Below are positions 34,087-40,924 of a DNA stretch of 51,369 nucleotides, one piece after another. The first letter of the stretch is position 1, and each line of letters begins with the position of its first letter. The DNA comes from Streptomyces sp. yr375 (GTDB taxonomy: Bacteria > Actinomycetota > Actinomycetes > Streptomycetales > Streptomycetaceae), in NCBI RefSeq assembly GCF_900110755.1, contig NZ_FOFF01000057.1, forward strand, positions 1 through 51,369. Direction: 5' to 3'. The notes below the pieces were generated by a model. That model had not been told where the DNA came from and ran no database searches. It saw only the letters and a program-made list of their open reading frames with translations. The position numbers and the translations under genes were made by a program.

Positions 34087-34767
34087 TCAACGCAGAGAGC
34101 CGTTGTTCATCTTCCGGGTGGAGATGATCTGGTCGATCAGGCCGTACGCCAACGCGTCGTCGGCCGTGAGGATCTTGTCGCGCTCGATGTCCTCGCGGAT
34201 CTTCTCGATCGGCGTGGTGGAGTGCTTGGCCAGCATGTCTTCCAGTTGCGCACGCATCCGGAGGATTTCGTTGGCGGCGATCTCCAGGTCGGAGACCTGA
34301 CCGCGGCCGGTCTCGCTGTAGGGCTGGTGGATCAGCACGCGGGCGTTCGGCAGCGCCATGCGCTTGCCCGGCGTACCGGCCGCCAGCAGGATCGCGGCGG
34401 CGGAGGCCGCCTGGCCCATGCAGACGGTCTGGATGTCGGGCTTCACGAACTGCATCGTGTCGTAGATGGCCGTCAGCGCGGTGAAGGAGCCGCCGGGGCT
34501 GTTGATGTAGACCGAGATGTCGCGGTCGGGGTCCATCGACTCCAGGCACAGCAACTGCGCCATGACGTCGTTGGCGGAGGCGTCGTCGATCTGCACGCCG
34601 AGGAAGATCACGCGCTCCTCGAAGAGCTTCGCGTACGGGTCGTACTCGCGCACACCCTGGGAGGTGCGCTCGACGAAGCGCGGGATGACGTAGCGGGACT
34701 CGGCGCGGGGGCCGGTGTATTCGGCCTCGGTGCGGGCGTAGATGCCGCTGCCGGGGAAGTCGTTCAC
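34087..34767 (-). CDS. clpP2: ATP-dependent Clp protease proteolytic subunit ClpP2
   Basis: 226 residues from the GTG at 34767 (NDFPGSGIYARTEAEY), chosen because AGGAGA lies 5 bases upstream; the much longer open frame upstream is non-coding. Catalytic Ser122 in MGQAASAAA and His147 in IHQPY; the catalytic Asp lies in IERDKILTADDA. It forms mixed tetradecamers with ClpP1. Second gene of clpP1-clpP2 with an unusually long structured 227-bp spacer. Confidence 0.95.
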   Translation of the reverse strand: MNDFPGSGIYARTEAEYTGPRAESRYVIPRFVERTSQGVREYDPYAKLFEERVIFLGVQIDDASANDVMAQLLCLESMDPDRDISVYINSPGGSFTALTAIYDTMQFVKPDIQTVCMGQAASAAAILLAAGTPGKRMALPNARVLIHQPYSETGRGQVSDLEIAANEILRMRAQLEDMLAKHSTTPIEKIREDIERDKILTADDALAYGLIDQIISTRKMNNGSLR

Positions 34768-34994
34768 GGTGTCTCCTGGAGAGAGGGCTGGGGCGGTGGG
34801 CTGGAGGGGCTGGACGGGGCGCTGACGGCTTCCGAGGCCCTGGGTGGCCCCGGGGGGCCTGAGGGTCCTCCGGAGCCCCGGAGAGGCCCCGAGGGGCTTC
34901 CTGGACTCCCGGAGGGCCTCGGCGCTTCGGAAGAGGGCTCGCGGGGCGGGGCTCCGGGGAGCTGCCTGTGCGGCCCTGCTGCCGCCAGCGGCCC
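34768..34994. other. Structured GC-rich spacer between clpP1 and clpP2
   Basis: 227 bp without a credible gene. It is packed with imperfect purine/pyrimidine-biased repeats of the ggccccgagg type and inverted repeats; the clearest long-range pair is ccgaggccc (34832-34840) with gggcctcgg (34914-34922), enclosing further GGCCCC/GGGGCC pairings. Likely a strongly folded mRNA segment. Confidence 0.5.
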
Positions 34995-35612
34995 TCAGGC
35001 CGCTCCGGTACCGCCGCCGCCCGGCATGCCGGCAGCCGTTGGCATGACGTCGTCGATGAGGCCGTACTCCTTGGCCTCGAAGGCGTCGAACCAGCGGTCG
35101 CGGTCCGAGTCGCGGGTGACCTGCTCGACCGTCTGGCCGGTGTGCTGGGAGGTCAGCTCGGCCATGCGCCTCTTGGTGTGCAGCAGCCGCTCGGCGTGGA
35201 TCTTGATGTCCGAGGCCGAGCCGGCCAGACCCGCGGAGGGCTGGTGGATCAGGATCTCGGCGTTCGGCAGCGCGAAGCGCTTGCCCGGGGTGCCCGCGCT
35301 GAGCAGGAACTGCCCCATCGAGGCCGCGAGGCCCATGGCGATGGTCACCACGTCGTTCTTGATGTACTGCATGGTGTCGTAGATCGCCATACCGGCCGTG
35401 ATCGAGCCGCCGGGGCTGTTGATGTAAAGGAAGATGTCCTTGTCCGGCTCGGCGGCAAGGAGCAGCAACTGTGCGGTGATCTTGTTGGCGATGTCGTCGT
35501 CGACCGCCTGGCCGAGGAAGATGATCCGCTCGCCGAGCAGCCGGTTGTAGACCTGGTCGCCGAGGCCACCACCGATAGGGTCGCCGGCGGCTGTGGGCAT
35601 CAGATTCGTCAC
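34995..35612 (-). CDS. clpP1: ATP-dependent Clp protease proteolytic subunit ClpP1
   Basis: 205 residues from the GTG at 35612 (TNLMPTAAGDPIGGG), which fits the usual ClpP1 N-terminus; the frame stays open for 91 more codons upstream but is non-coding there. Catalytic Ser98 in MGLAASMG, His123 in IHQPS. The C-terminal tail is Gly-rich (GMPGGGGTG). The promoter region carries a ClgR box at 35746-35759. Confidence 0.95.
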   Translation of the reverse strand: MTNLMPTAAGDPIGGGLGDQVYNRLLGERIIFLGQAVDDDIANKITAQLLLLAAEPDKDIFLYINSPGGSITAGMAIYDTMQYIKNDVVTIAMGLAASMGQFLLSAGTPGKRFALPNAEILIHQPSAGLAGSASDIKIHAERLLHTKRRMAELTSQHTGQTVEQVTRDSDRDRWFDAFEAKEYGLIDDVMPTAAGMPGGGGTGAA

Positions 35613-35907
35613 GTATCCACCTGCTCGTCTTACGACGGCGCCGGGCCGTCTCACGTGTACTGCGGGGGGCAACGGGGACTCCCCTGCCCTCGTACTCATG
35701 GACCCTAACGCGCGGGTCCCTTCGGGGAATCCCGGAGAGTGGAGTGTTCGCCGGGGGCGTAGTCGCCGGCGACGCAGCGTGTTCACCGTATCCATGGGCT
35801 TCGGCGCTCCGCGCCTCGCCCCGGGCGTGGGATCGGGCGGTCCCGCGCGCGGGTTCGAGCGGGGGCTCGGGGACAGGCCGGGCACGGGCTCGGGGGCGGG
35901 CCGGAAG
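35613..35907. promoter_or_regulatory. clpP1 upstream region
   Basis: No gene. It holds the clpP1 promoter and leader. A ClgR-type operator is at 35746-35759; the rest, up to the tig terminator, is GC-rich with no other clear element. Confidence 0.5.
35746..35759 (+). promoter_or_regulatory. ClgR operator match (GTTCGC-N5-GCG)
   Basis: GTTCGC CGGGG GCG is an exact match to the published motif recognised by ClgR, the XRE-type activator of clp and lon genes in Streptomyces. It is 134 bp upstream of the clpP1 start codon, a sensible place for activator binding. Confidence 0.65.
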
Positions 35908-35950
35908 CACGAAGGGCCCCGGGGCGACTACCGCCTCGGGGCCCTTCGTG
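35908..35950. terminator. tig terminator
   Basis: Perfect 14-bp stem: cacgaagggccccg (35908-35921) and cggggcccttcgtg (35937-35950), loop of 15. It lies 37 bp past the trigger factor stop on the minus strand. Confidence 0.8.
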
Positions 35951-35987
35951 TCTACATCGGATCTACGTCAGAAGTACCGCGAGCCGC

Positions 35988-37382
35988 TCAGGCCTCGGGC
36001 TTCTCCTCGGGCTCGCCGGCGCCCTCGACGGCCTCGACCGTCTCGGTGGCGGCCTCGACCTCGTCCTCTTCGTCGTCCAGGTCGATGACCTCGCCGTTGG
36101 TGTCCTTCACCGTGGCGGACTCGACGACCGTGGCCAGCGCCTTGCCGCGGGCGACCTCGCCGACCAGGAGCGGAACCTGGCCGCCTTCGACGACCGCCTG
36201 GGCGAACTGGTCGGGCGACATGCCGGAGGAAGCGGCGCGGCGCATGAGGTGCTCGGTGAGCTCCTCCTGGTTGACGTTCAGCTTCTCGCGCTTGACGAGC
36301 TCGTCGAGCACGAACTGGGTCTTGATGCCCTTGACCGCGGCCTCACGGGTCTCGGCGTCGAACTCCTCGGCGGTCTTGCCCTGGATCTCCAGGTACTTGT
36401 CGAGGTCGAGGCCCATCTGGCCGAGCTGGTGGTGCTCCAGGTTGTGCTTGCGGGTGTTGACCTCGTCCTCGAGGAGCTTCTCGGGGACGGGCACCTCGAC
36501 GAGCTCCAGCAGCTTCTCGAGGACGCGCTCCTGGGCCTGCGTGGCCTGGTCGTACTGCTTCATGTTCTCGAGGCGCTTGCGGCTGTCGGCCTTCAGCTCG
36601 TCGAGGGTGTCGAACTCGGAGGCGAGCTGCGCGAACTCGTCGTCCAGCGCGGGCAGTTCACGGGCGGCGACCTGGGTGACCTTGACGGTGACCTCGGCCT
36701 CCTTGCCGGCCGCCGAGCCGCCCTTGAGCTCGGAGGTGAAGGTGGTCTCGCCACCGGCCTCCAGGCCCTTCACGGCGTCGTCGATGCCCTCGAGCAGCTC
36801 ACCGGAGCCGATCGTGTAGGAGACGCCGCTCGCGACGCCGTCCTCGAGGACCTCGCCGTCGACCTTGGCCTCCAGGTCGACGGTCACCACGTCGCCGTCC
36901 TCGGCGGCGCGCTCGACCGGGGAGGTCGAGGCGAAGCGCTCACGGAGCTGCTCGACCGACTTGTCGATGTCCTCGTCCGACACCTCTACGGCGTCGACCT
37001 CGACCTCGATGGAGGAGAAGTCCTCGGGGAGCTCGAGGGCGGGGCGGACGTCGACCTCGGCGGTGAAGTTCAGCGTCTCGCCGTCCTTCAGCTCCGTGAT
37101 GTCGACCTCGGGCTGGCCGAGGACGTCGATCTCGGCCTCGTTGACCGCCTCCGTGTAGAACTTCGGCAGCGCGTCGTTGACGGCCTCCTCCAGCACGGCG
37201 CCACGGCCGAAGCGCTGGTCGATGACCCGGGCGGGGATCTTGCCCTTGCGGAAGCCCTTCACCGTGACCTGCTGGTTGATCTTCTTGTACGCCGCGTCGA
37301 GGCTGTCCTTGAGCTCCTCGAAGGGCACCTCGATGCTGAGCCGAACCCGAGTCGGGTTCAGGGTCTCCACGGCGCTCTTCAC
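35988..37382 (-). CDS. tig: Trigger factor (ribosome-associated chaperone / PPIase)
   Basis: 464 residues. Ribosome-binding signature in the first 50 residues (KKINQQVTVKGFRKGKIPAR, containing GFRxGKxP). The central FKBP-like PPIase domain shows DGDVVTVDLEAKVDGE, followed by the helical substrate-cradling arms. The C-terminus is an acidic low-complexity tail (DLDDEEDEVEAATETVE) typical of actinobacteria. GTG start with AAGGAGA upstream. It folds nascent chains and sits with the clp genes. Confidence 0.96.
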   Translation of the reverse strand: MKSAVETLNPTRVRLSIEVPFEELKDSLDAAYKKINQQVTVKGFRKGKIPARVIDQRFGRGAVLEEAVNDALPKFYTEAVNEAEIDVLGQPEVDITELKDGETLNFTAEVDVRPALELPEDFSSIEVEVDAVEVSDEDIDKSVEQLRERFASTSPVERAAEDGDVVTVDLEAKVDGEVLEDGVASGVSYTIGSGELLEGIDDAVKGLEAGGETTFTSELKGGSAAGKEAEVTVKVTQVAARELPALDDEFAQLASEFDTLDELKADSRKRLENMKQYDQATQAQERVLEKLLELVEVPVPEKLLEDEVNTRKHNLEHHQLGQMGLDLDKYLEIQGKTAEEFDAETREAAVKGIKTQFVLDELVKREKLNVNQEELTEHLMRRAASSGMSPDQFAQAVVEGGQVPLLVGEVARGKALATVVESATVKDTNGEVIDLDDEEDEVEAATETVEAVEGAGEPEEKPEA

Positions 37383-37591
37383 GGTTCGGTCTCCTTGGGG
37401 GCTGACTTCTTGAGGTTCTGCCGGAGCCAGACTGGCCCGGCGGATTTAGCCGCCCGGAGGACTTCAGTGGATGAGGACGCACGGGCGTGCAGCTTGCATA
37501 GTAACGGCAGCGACGACACGCCCCAAAGGCGATCAAGCGAACCGACCGAACAAGTGGCCGGTCACGACCGGTGAGGGCCCTTCGATGACCG

Positions 37592-37683
37592 ACCGATGGC
37601 GATGATGCCGGTCGTTCGATCGTGATGACGCAGGTCGGTCGATCGCGATGGCGCCGGTCGGCCGGTGGCGATGATGCCGGTCG
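37592..37683. repeat. Four tandem 23-bp repeats between tig and tRNA-Pro
   Basis: Units 37592-37614, 37615-37637, 37638-37660 and 37661-37683 are each exactly 23 bp and end in (c/a)(c/a)ggtcg; the shared core is cgat(n)gcgatgatgccggtcg with a few changes. The array ends 8 bp from the 3' end of tRNA-Pro. The remaining gap back to tig (37383-37591) holds the tig promoter area and a dyad ccggtc-ac-gaccgg at 37558-37571. Confidence 0.8.
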
Positions 37684-37691
37684 ATAAATGG

Positions 37692-37765
37692 TCGGGGTGG
37701 CGGGATTTGAACCCACGGCCTTCCGCTCCCAAAGCGGACGCGCTACCAAGCTGCGCCACACCCCG
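37692..37765 (-). tRNA. tRNA-Pro (anticodon TGG)
   Basis: 74 nt on the minus strand. Acceptor CGGGGTG pairs with CACCCCG, discriminator A, D arm GCGCAGCTTGGTAGCGC, anticodon stem-loop TCCGC-TTTGGGA-GCGGA reading TGG, T arm GTGGGTTCAAATCCCGC. CCA is not encoded. TACCCT 15 bp upstream is a possible -10. Confidence 0.96.
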
Positions 37766-37860
37766 TCTGGTGCGACACGTAGGGTACATGCCCGCAGCCC
37801 GTCTGACCGCCTCTTTTGCCGAGCGCCGGGGCGGGCCGCGGCGGGCCGGGAAACGGGGTG

Positions 37861-37889
37861 TGCGACACAGGGGGCCGACCCGCTACGAT
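37861..37889 (+). promoter_or_regulatory. Candidate promoter of tRNA-Gly
   Basis: TGCGAC, a 17-bp spacer, then TACGAT (37884-37889), followed 41 bp later by the mature tRNA. It resembles the principal-sigma (HrdB) pattern, with a weak -35. Confidence 0.4.
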
Positions 37890-37930
37890 GCTCACAGTGC
37901 CGCGGTCGGCTGACCTGCGGCGCGTCCTCT

Positions 37931-38001
37931 GCGGGCGTAGCTCAATGGTAGAGCACTAGTCTTCCAAACTAGCTACGCGGGTTCGATTCCCGTCGCCCGC
38001 T
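37931..38001 (+). tRNA. tRNA-Gly (anticodon TCC)
   Basis: 71 nt. Acceptor GCGGGCG pairs with CGCCCGC, discriminator T, D arm GCTCAATGGTAGAGC, anticodon stem-loop CTAGT-CTTCCAA-ACTAG reading TCC, T arm GCGGGTTCGATTCCCGT. CCA is not encoded. Divergent from tRNA-Pro. Confidence 0.96.
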
Positions 38002-38010
38002 CTGTACGAC

Positions 38011-38060
38011 TCAGGGCCAGGTCGGAGGTTCAATTCTCCGCCTGGCCCTGATCGTTTTCC
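38011..38060 (+). terminator. tRNA-Gly terminator with a T-arm-like head
   Basis: tcagggccagg (38011-38021) pairs exactly with cctggccctga (38041-38051). The head forms cggag-gttcaatt-ctccg, which looks like a tRNA T arm. atcgtttt follows, giving a classical intrinsic terminator 9 bp after the tRNA. Confidence 0.75.
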
Positions 38061-38176
38061 GGGGCCGTGGTGGAGGGTGGACGTGGCCGTATGGATGGCA
38101 TCTGCGCCTCTGATCGTCGAATACGGCCAAATCGCGACCTACTGGGATCCCGTCGGATTCGCTCACACTCAAACAC

Positions 38177-38644
38177 ATGGGGGCGATTCGGGATCGTGAC
38201 CAGTCGGCATGCCATCGCTGCGGGGAGATCGGCCGCACCGTGCGTGAGCGCGGGCGGTTCGGCCTCATGGCGAGCTACTGCGAGAGGTGTTGGAACACCT
38301 TCGCCAACGAGATGGCCGTAGCCGACGGGGCCACAGCCGCGCCCGGACCGGATCCCGACCCCGACGACGTGACATGGATCGAGCCGCCGATCTGCCCGGA
38401 ATGCGGCGCGTCGGTCCGCGTGTATCCCACCAGCTACGACCGGTGGATCAGCCTCGCCATGGTGGAACTGCCCGCCAAAGACGTACCGGAGGCCTTCAGG
38501 TGGCGATTGACGAGGCTTCCGGGCCGCTCCCCCGTCCCCGCGGACATCGTGGCCGTACGGGTGCGTGGCATCGATCCGCTGCCGAGCGAACCCGTCACGC
38601 CGGCTCACCGCATGATGTGCGTCCCCGAGTGGGGTGAGCCGTAG
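38177..38644 (+). CDS. DUF6083-like zinc-ribbon protein
   Basis: 155 residues. Two Cys groups suggest zinc binding: CHRCGE (residues 12-17) with CERCW (35-39), and CPECGA in the middle. YPTSYDRWISLAMVELPAKD and DIVAVRVRGIDPLP resemble the streptomycete DUF6083 family as I remember it. Function unknown. It lies 116 bp past the tRNA-Gly terminator, a typical site for accessory genes, and no Shine-Dalgarno is obvious. Confidence 0.7.
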   Translation: MGAIRDRDQSACHRCGEIGRTVRERGRFGLMASYCERCWNTFANEMAVADGATAAPGPDPDPDDVTWIEPPICPECGASVRVYPTSYDRWISLAMVELPAKDVPEAFRWRLTRLPGRSPVPADIVAVRVRGIDPLPSEPVTPAHRMMCVPEWGEP

Positions 38645-38666
38645 CGGGGCGCGACGAAGGGCGGGG

Positions 38667-38861
38667 TCAGAAGGTGATCGAGTTGATCGTGTCCGCCAGG
38701 GAGTTGAGGAAGCGGTTGATCGACGGGGCCATGCCGGTCGACGCGAGGAAGAAGCCGAACAGGATCGCGACTATCGCCGGGCCCGCCTTGATCGACCCTC
38801 CTCTGATCAGTACGACCAGGATGATCGCCAACAGCACCACCACTGACAGTGAAATCGCCAC
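38667..38861 (-). CDS. Small membrane protein, unknown
   Basis: 64 residues from a GTG at 38861: two hydrophobic stretches (SVVVLLAIILVVLI and PAIVAILFGFFLASTGMAP) and a short polar tail ending INSITF. Coding seems likely because composition and hydrophobic pattern are coherent. Small proteins like this occur near integrative elements in Streptomyces, but I cannot name the family. It converges on the DUF6083-like gene with 22 bp between stops. Confidence 0.6.
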   Translation of the reverse strand: MAISLSVVVLLAIILVVLIRGGSIKAGPAIVAILFGFFLASTGMAPSINRFLNSLADTINSITF

Positions 38862-39251
38862 AACTGATCACACACCCTCGATCGGTCCGCACTCCCGAGA
38901 CCATCGTGCCACCAACCCGGCCTCCCTATGCGGCCTGTGACGCATCATCGCGCGAGTCTCCCGGGCGCGGCTGCGCCGCACGGTAATTCGAGCGCGTATC
39001 CGCACCGGGAATTGGGGCAGTTGGTTTCCATATTCACACAACGCGTGCGCAGGTAATTCGAATTATGGCCGCGGGCACGTCAACTACCGCCACACAACCG
39101 GCGTTATGCACCTTTTAGTCGGGATGAATCGTGACATCAAGGGCAGTTGCGAAGTGGGCGCGACTCAATAGGAAAGGGGGCGGGAAGGCGGGTAACGAGG
39201 AATGACCTGGGGTGTTTTACGAATGCGTGCACGGGACGTAGGGTGCCTTGG
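38862..39251. other. 390-bp AT-enriched gap upstream of the acyltransferase
   Basis: No gene supported. It is noticeably richer in A/T than the rest of the window between 38985 and 39150. The decamer GGTAATTCGA occurs twice in the same orientation (38982-38991 and 39052-39061), the second inside the palindrome TTCGAA. Possibly the regulatory region of the acyltransferase gene; no firm promoter call. Confidence 0.4.
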
Positions 39252-40406
39252 ATGTTCTCCGCCGCCGCGTCACTCGTTCCGAGTCAGAACGATCAGCAGC
39301 ACGACCAGTCCTCGGACAGATCCGCCGAGCGGCCGTCCGCGCGGCCCGTCGCGCAGCGTGACGCGTTCTTCGACAACGCCAAGTATCTGGCGATCGTGCT
39401 GGTGGCGGTGGGCCACTCCTGGGAGCCGCTCAAGGGCGACAGCCGGCTGCTGCAGGCCGCGTACCTGCTCGTGTACTCCTTCCACATGCCGGCGTTCATC
39501 GTCGTCTCCGGTTACTTCTCGCGCAGCTTCGACGCGAGTCCCGACCGGCTCCGGCGGCTGATCACGGGCGTCGCCGTGCCGTACGTGATCTTCGAGACCG
39601 CCTATCCGCTGTTCCGGCGTGTCGTCGACCACAACCCCGCCCAGGAGATCAGTCTCCTCGACCCCTGGTATCTGACCTGGTTCCTGTGCGCGTTGTTCAT
39701 CTGGCGGCTCACCACGCCCGTCTGGAAGCTCGTGCGGTATCCGCTGCCGCTCGCGCTGGGCGTGGCCATGCTGGCGACCGTCACCCCGGCCATCGGGGAC
39801 GACCTGGACCTCCAGCGGGTGTTGCAGTTCCTGCCGTTCTTCGTCCTGGGGCTGTGTCTGCGGCCCGAGCACTTCCGGCGGGTGCGTCGCCGCTCGGTGC
39901 GGATCGCGGCCGTGCCGGTGTTCGCCGTCGCGCTGGCCTTCACCTGGTGGGCGGTGCCGCGGATGAACGCCTCGTGGCTCTACCACCGCGACTCCGCCCA
40001 GGAGTTGGGCGCGCCCTGGTGGGCCGGGCCCGTCATGCAGCTCGCCCTGTTCGGCTGCTCGCTGCTGCTGACGGCCTGCTTCTTCTCCTGGGTGCCGGGC
40101 CGCACGATGTGGTGCACCACGCTCGGCGCGGGCACGCTCTACGGCTATCTGCTGCACGGGTTCCTGATCAAGGCCGCCGACTACCGCGGCTGGTTCGACC
40201 ACCCCGCGCTGCACCGGCCGCTCGGCGAGATCGCCGTCAGCGTCACGGCGGCCGTGGCCGTCACTCTGTTGTGCACCGCGCCCGTGCGACGGGTCTTCCG
40301 GTTCGCCGTGGAGCCGCGGATGGAATGGGCGTTCAAGCGGGACGCCGCGACCCTCGCCCGTGAGCGGGAGAAGGGGCGGGAGGGGGAGAAGGGCGCGCTT
40401 GGTTAG
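39252..40406 (+). CDS. Membrane acyltransferase (acyltransferase-3 / OpgC-like)
   Basis: 384 residues from the ATG at 39252 (FSAAASLVPSQ); the start is uncertain because no strong ribosome site is seen and the frame is open 35 codons upstream. After a polar N-terminus comes FFDNAKYLAIVLVAVGHSWEP, the first helix with the conserved His of this family, then about ten transmembrane segments (SFHMPAFIVVSGYFSR, DPWYLTWFLCALFIW). The C-terminus is charged (EREKGREGEKG). The family O-acetylates sugars or other envelope molecules. Stands alone, tail to tail with the HD gene (5 bp between stops). Confidence 0.8.
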   Translation: MFSAAASLVPSQNDQQHDQSSDRSAERPSARPVAQRDAFFDNAKYLAIVLVAVGHSWEPLKGDSRLLQAAYLLVYSFHMPAFIVVSGYFSRSFDASPDRLRRLITGVAVPYVIFETAYPLFRRVVDHNPAQEISLLDPWYLTWFLCALFIWRLTTPVWKLVRYPLPLALGVAMLATVTPAIGDDLDLQRVLQFLPFFVLGLCLRPEHFRRVRRRSVRIAAVPVFAVALAFTWWAVPRMNASWLYHRDSAQELGAPWWAGPVMQLALFGCSLLLTACFFSWVPGRTMWCTTLGAGTLYGYLLHGFLIKAADYRGWFDHPALHRPLGEIAVSVTAAVAVTLLCTAPVRRVFRFAVEPRMEWAFKRDAATLAREREKGREGEKGALG

Positions 40407-40411
40407 TCGTC

Positions 40412-40864
40412 TTACTCGTCGCTCCGGTACGGCAGGCCGAGGAGTGTGTGCATGTGCGCGTATTTCTCGGTCAACCGGGTCCGGGTCGGGGTGTCCAGGG
40501 CGGCCAGGCGGGCCGGGTTCGCGTTGTGGGCCAGGTCCGCCTGCTTCACCAGCAGCGCGCCCGGTGTGGCCAGGATGCGCCCCGCATACGCCTCCGGTGT
40601 CTCCCCCGGCCGCTTGGTGACCGCCAGGACGACCGTCTTCGTGCGGTCGCTCAGCGCGGCCTCGTCGAGCCAGGTCTGCGGCAGGGCGTCGTCCTCGACG
40701 GCGTCGTGCAGCCAGGCGGCGGCGATCTGGTCGGCGTCGCCGCCACGCGCGCGTACGCCCTCCGCGACCGCCTGGAGGTGCTCGGCGTAGGGCCGGCCCG
40801 CCTTGTCGGTCTGGCCCTCGTGGGCGGCGCGGGCCAGGGCCTCCACCTCGGACAGGGTGAGCAT
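40412..40864 (-). CDS. Small HD-domain hydrolase, alarmone-hydrolase-like
   Basis: 150 residues. The metal-binding His/Asp set is visible: AEH at residues 27-29, AAWLHDAVED (HD plus ED), and KQADLAHNANP, which resembles KLADRLHN of RelA/SpoT hydrolase domains. No synthetase or TGS domain, so it is like a stand-alone MESH1-type (p)ppGpp hydrolase; another phosphohydrolase activity is possible. GGGGGA precedes the ATG. The region upstream, between it and the PP2C gene, is an octamer repeat array. Confidence 0.75.
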   Translation of the reverse strand: MLTLSEVEALARAAHEGQTDKAGRPYAEHLQAVAEGVRARGGDADQIAAAWLHDAVEDDALPQTWLDEAALSDRTKTVVLAVTKRPGETPEAYAGRILATPGALLVKQADLAHNANPARLAALDTPTRTRLTEKYAHMHTLLGLPYRSDE

Positions 40865-40876
40865 GCGGGTCCCCCG

Positions 40877-40924
40877 TACTCAGATACTCGGATATTCAGG
40901 TGCTCGGATATTCAGGGGTTCAGG
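40877..40924. repeat. Six tandem 8-bp repeats between the PP2C and HD genes
   Basis: TACTCAGA, TACTCGGA, TATTCAGG, TGCTCGGA, TATTCAGG, GGTTCAGG: six contiguous octamers of consensus TAYTCRGR. The array includes the stop codon of the phosphatase gene (40920-40922) and ends 12 bp before the HD start codon (minus strand). Confidence 0.8.

Noticed and set aside
38011..38051. A third tRNA gene after tRNA-Gly
   Set aside because: D and anticodon arms are absent and the loop has 8 bases. With the TTTT after it, the element reads as a terminator.
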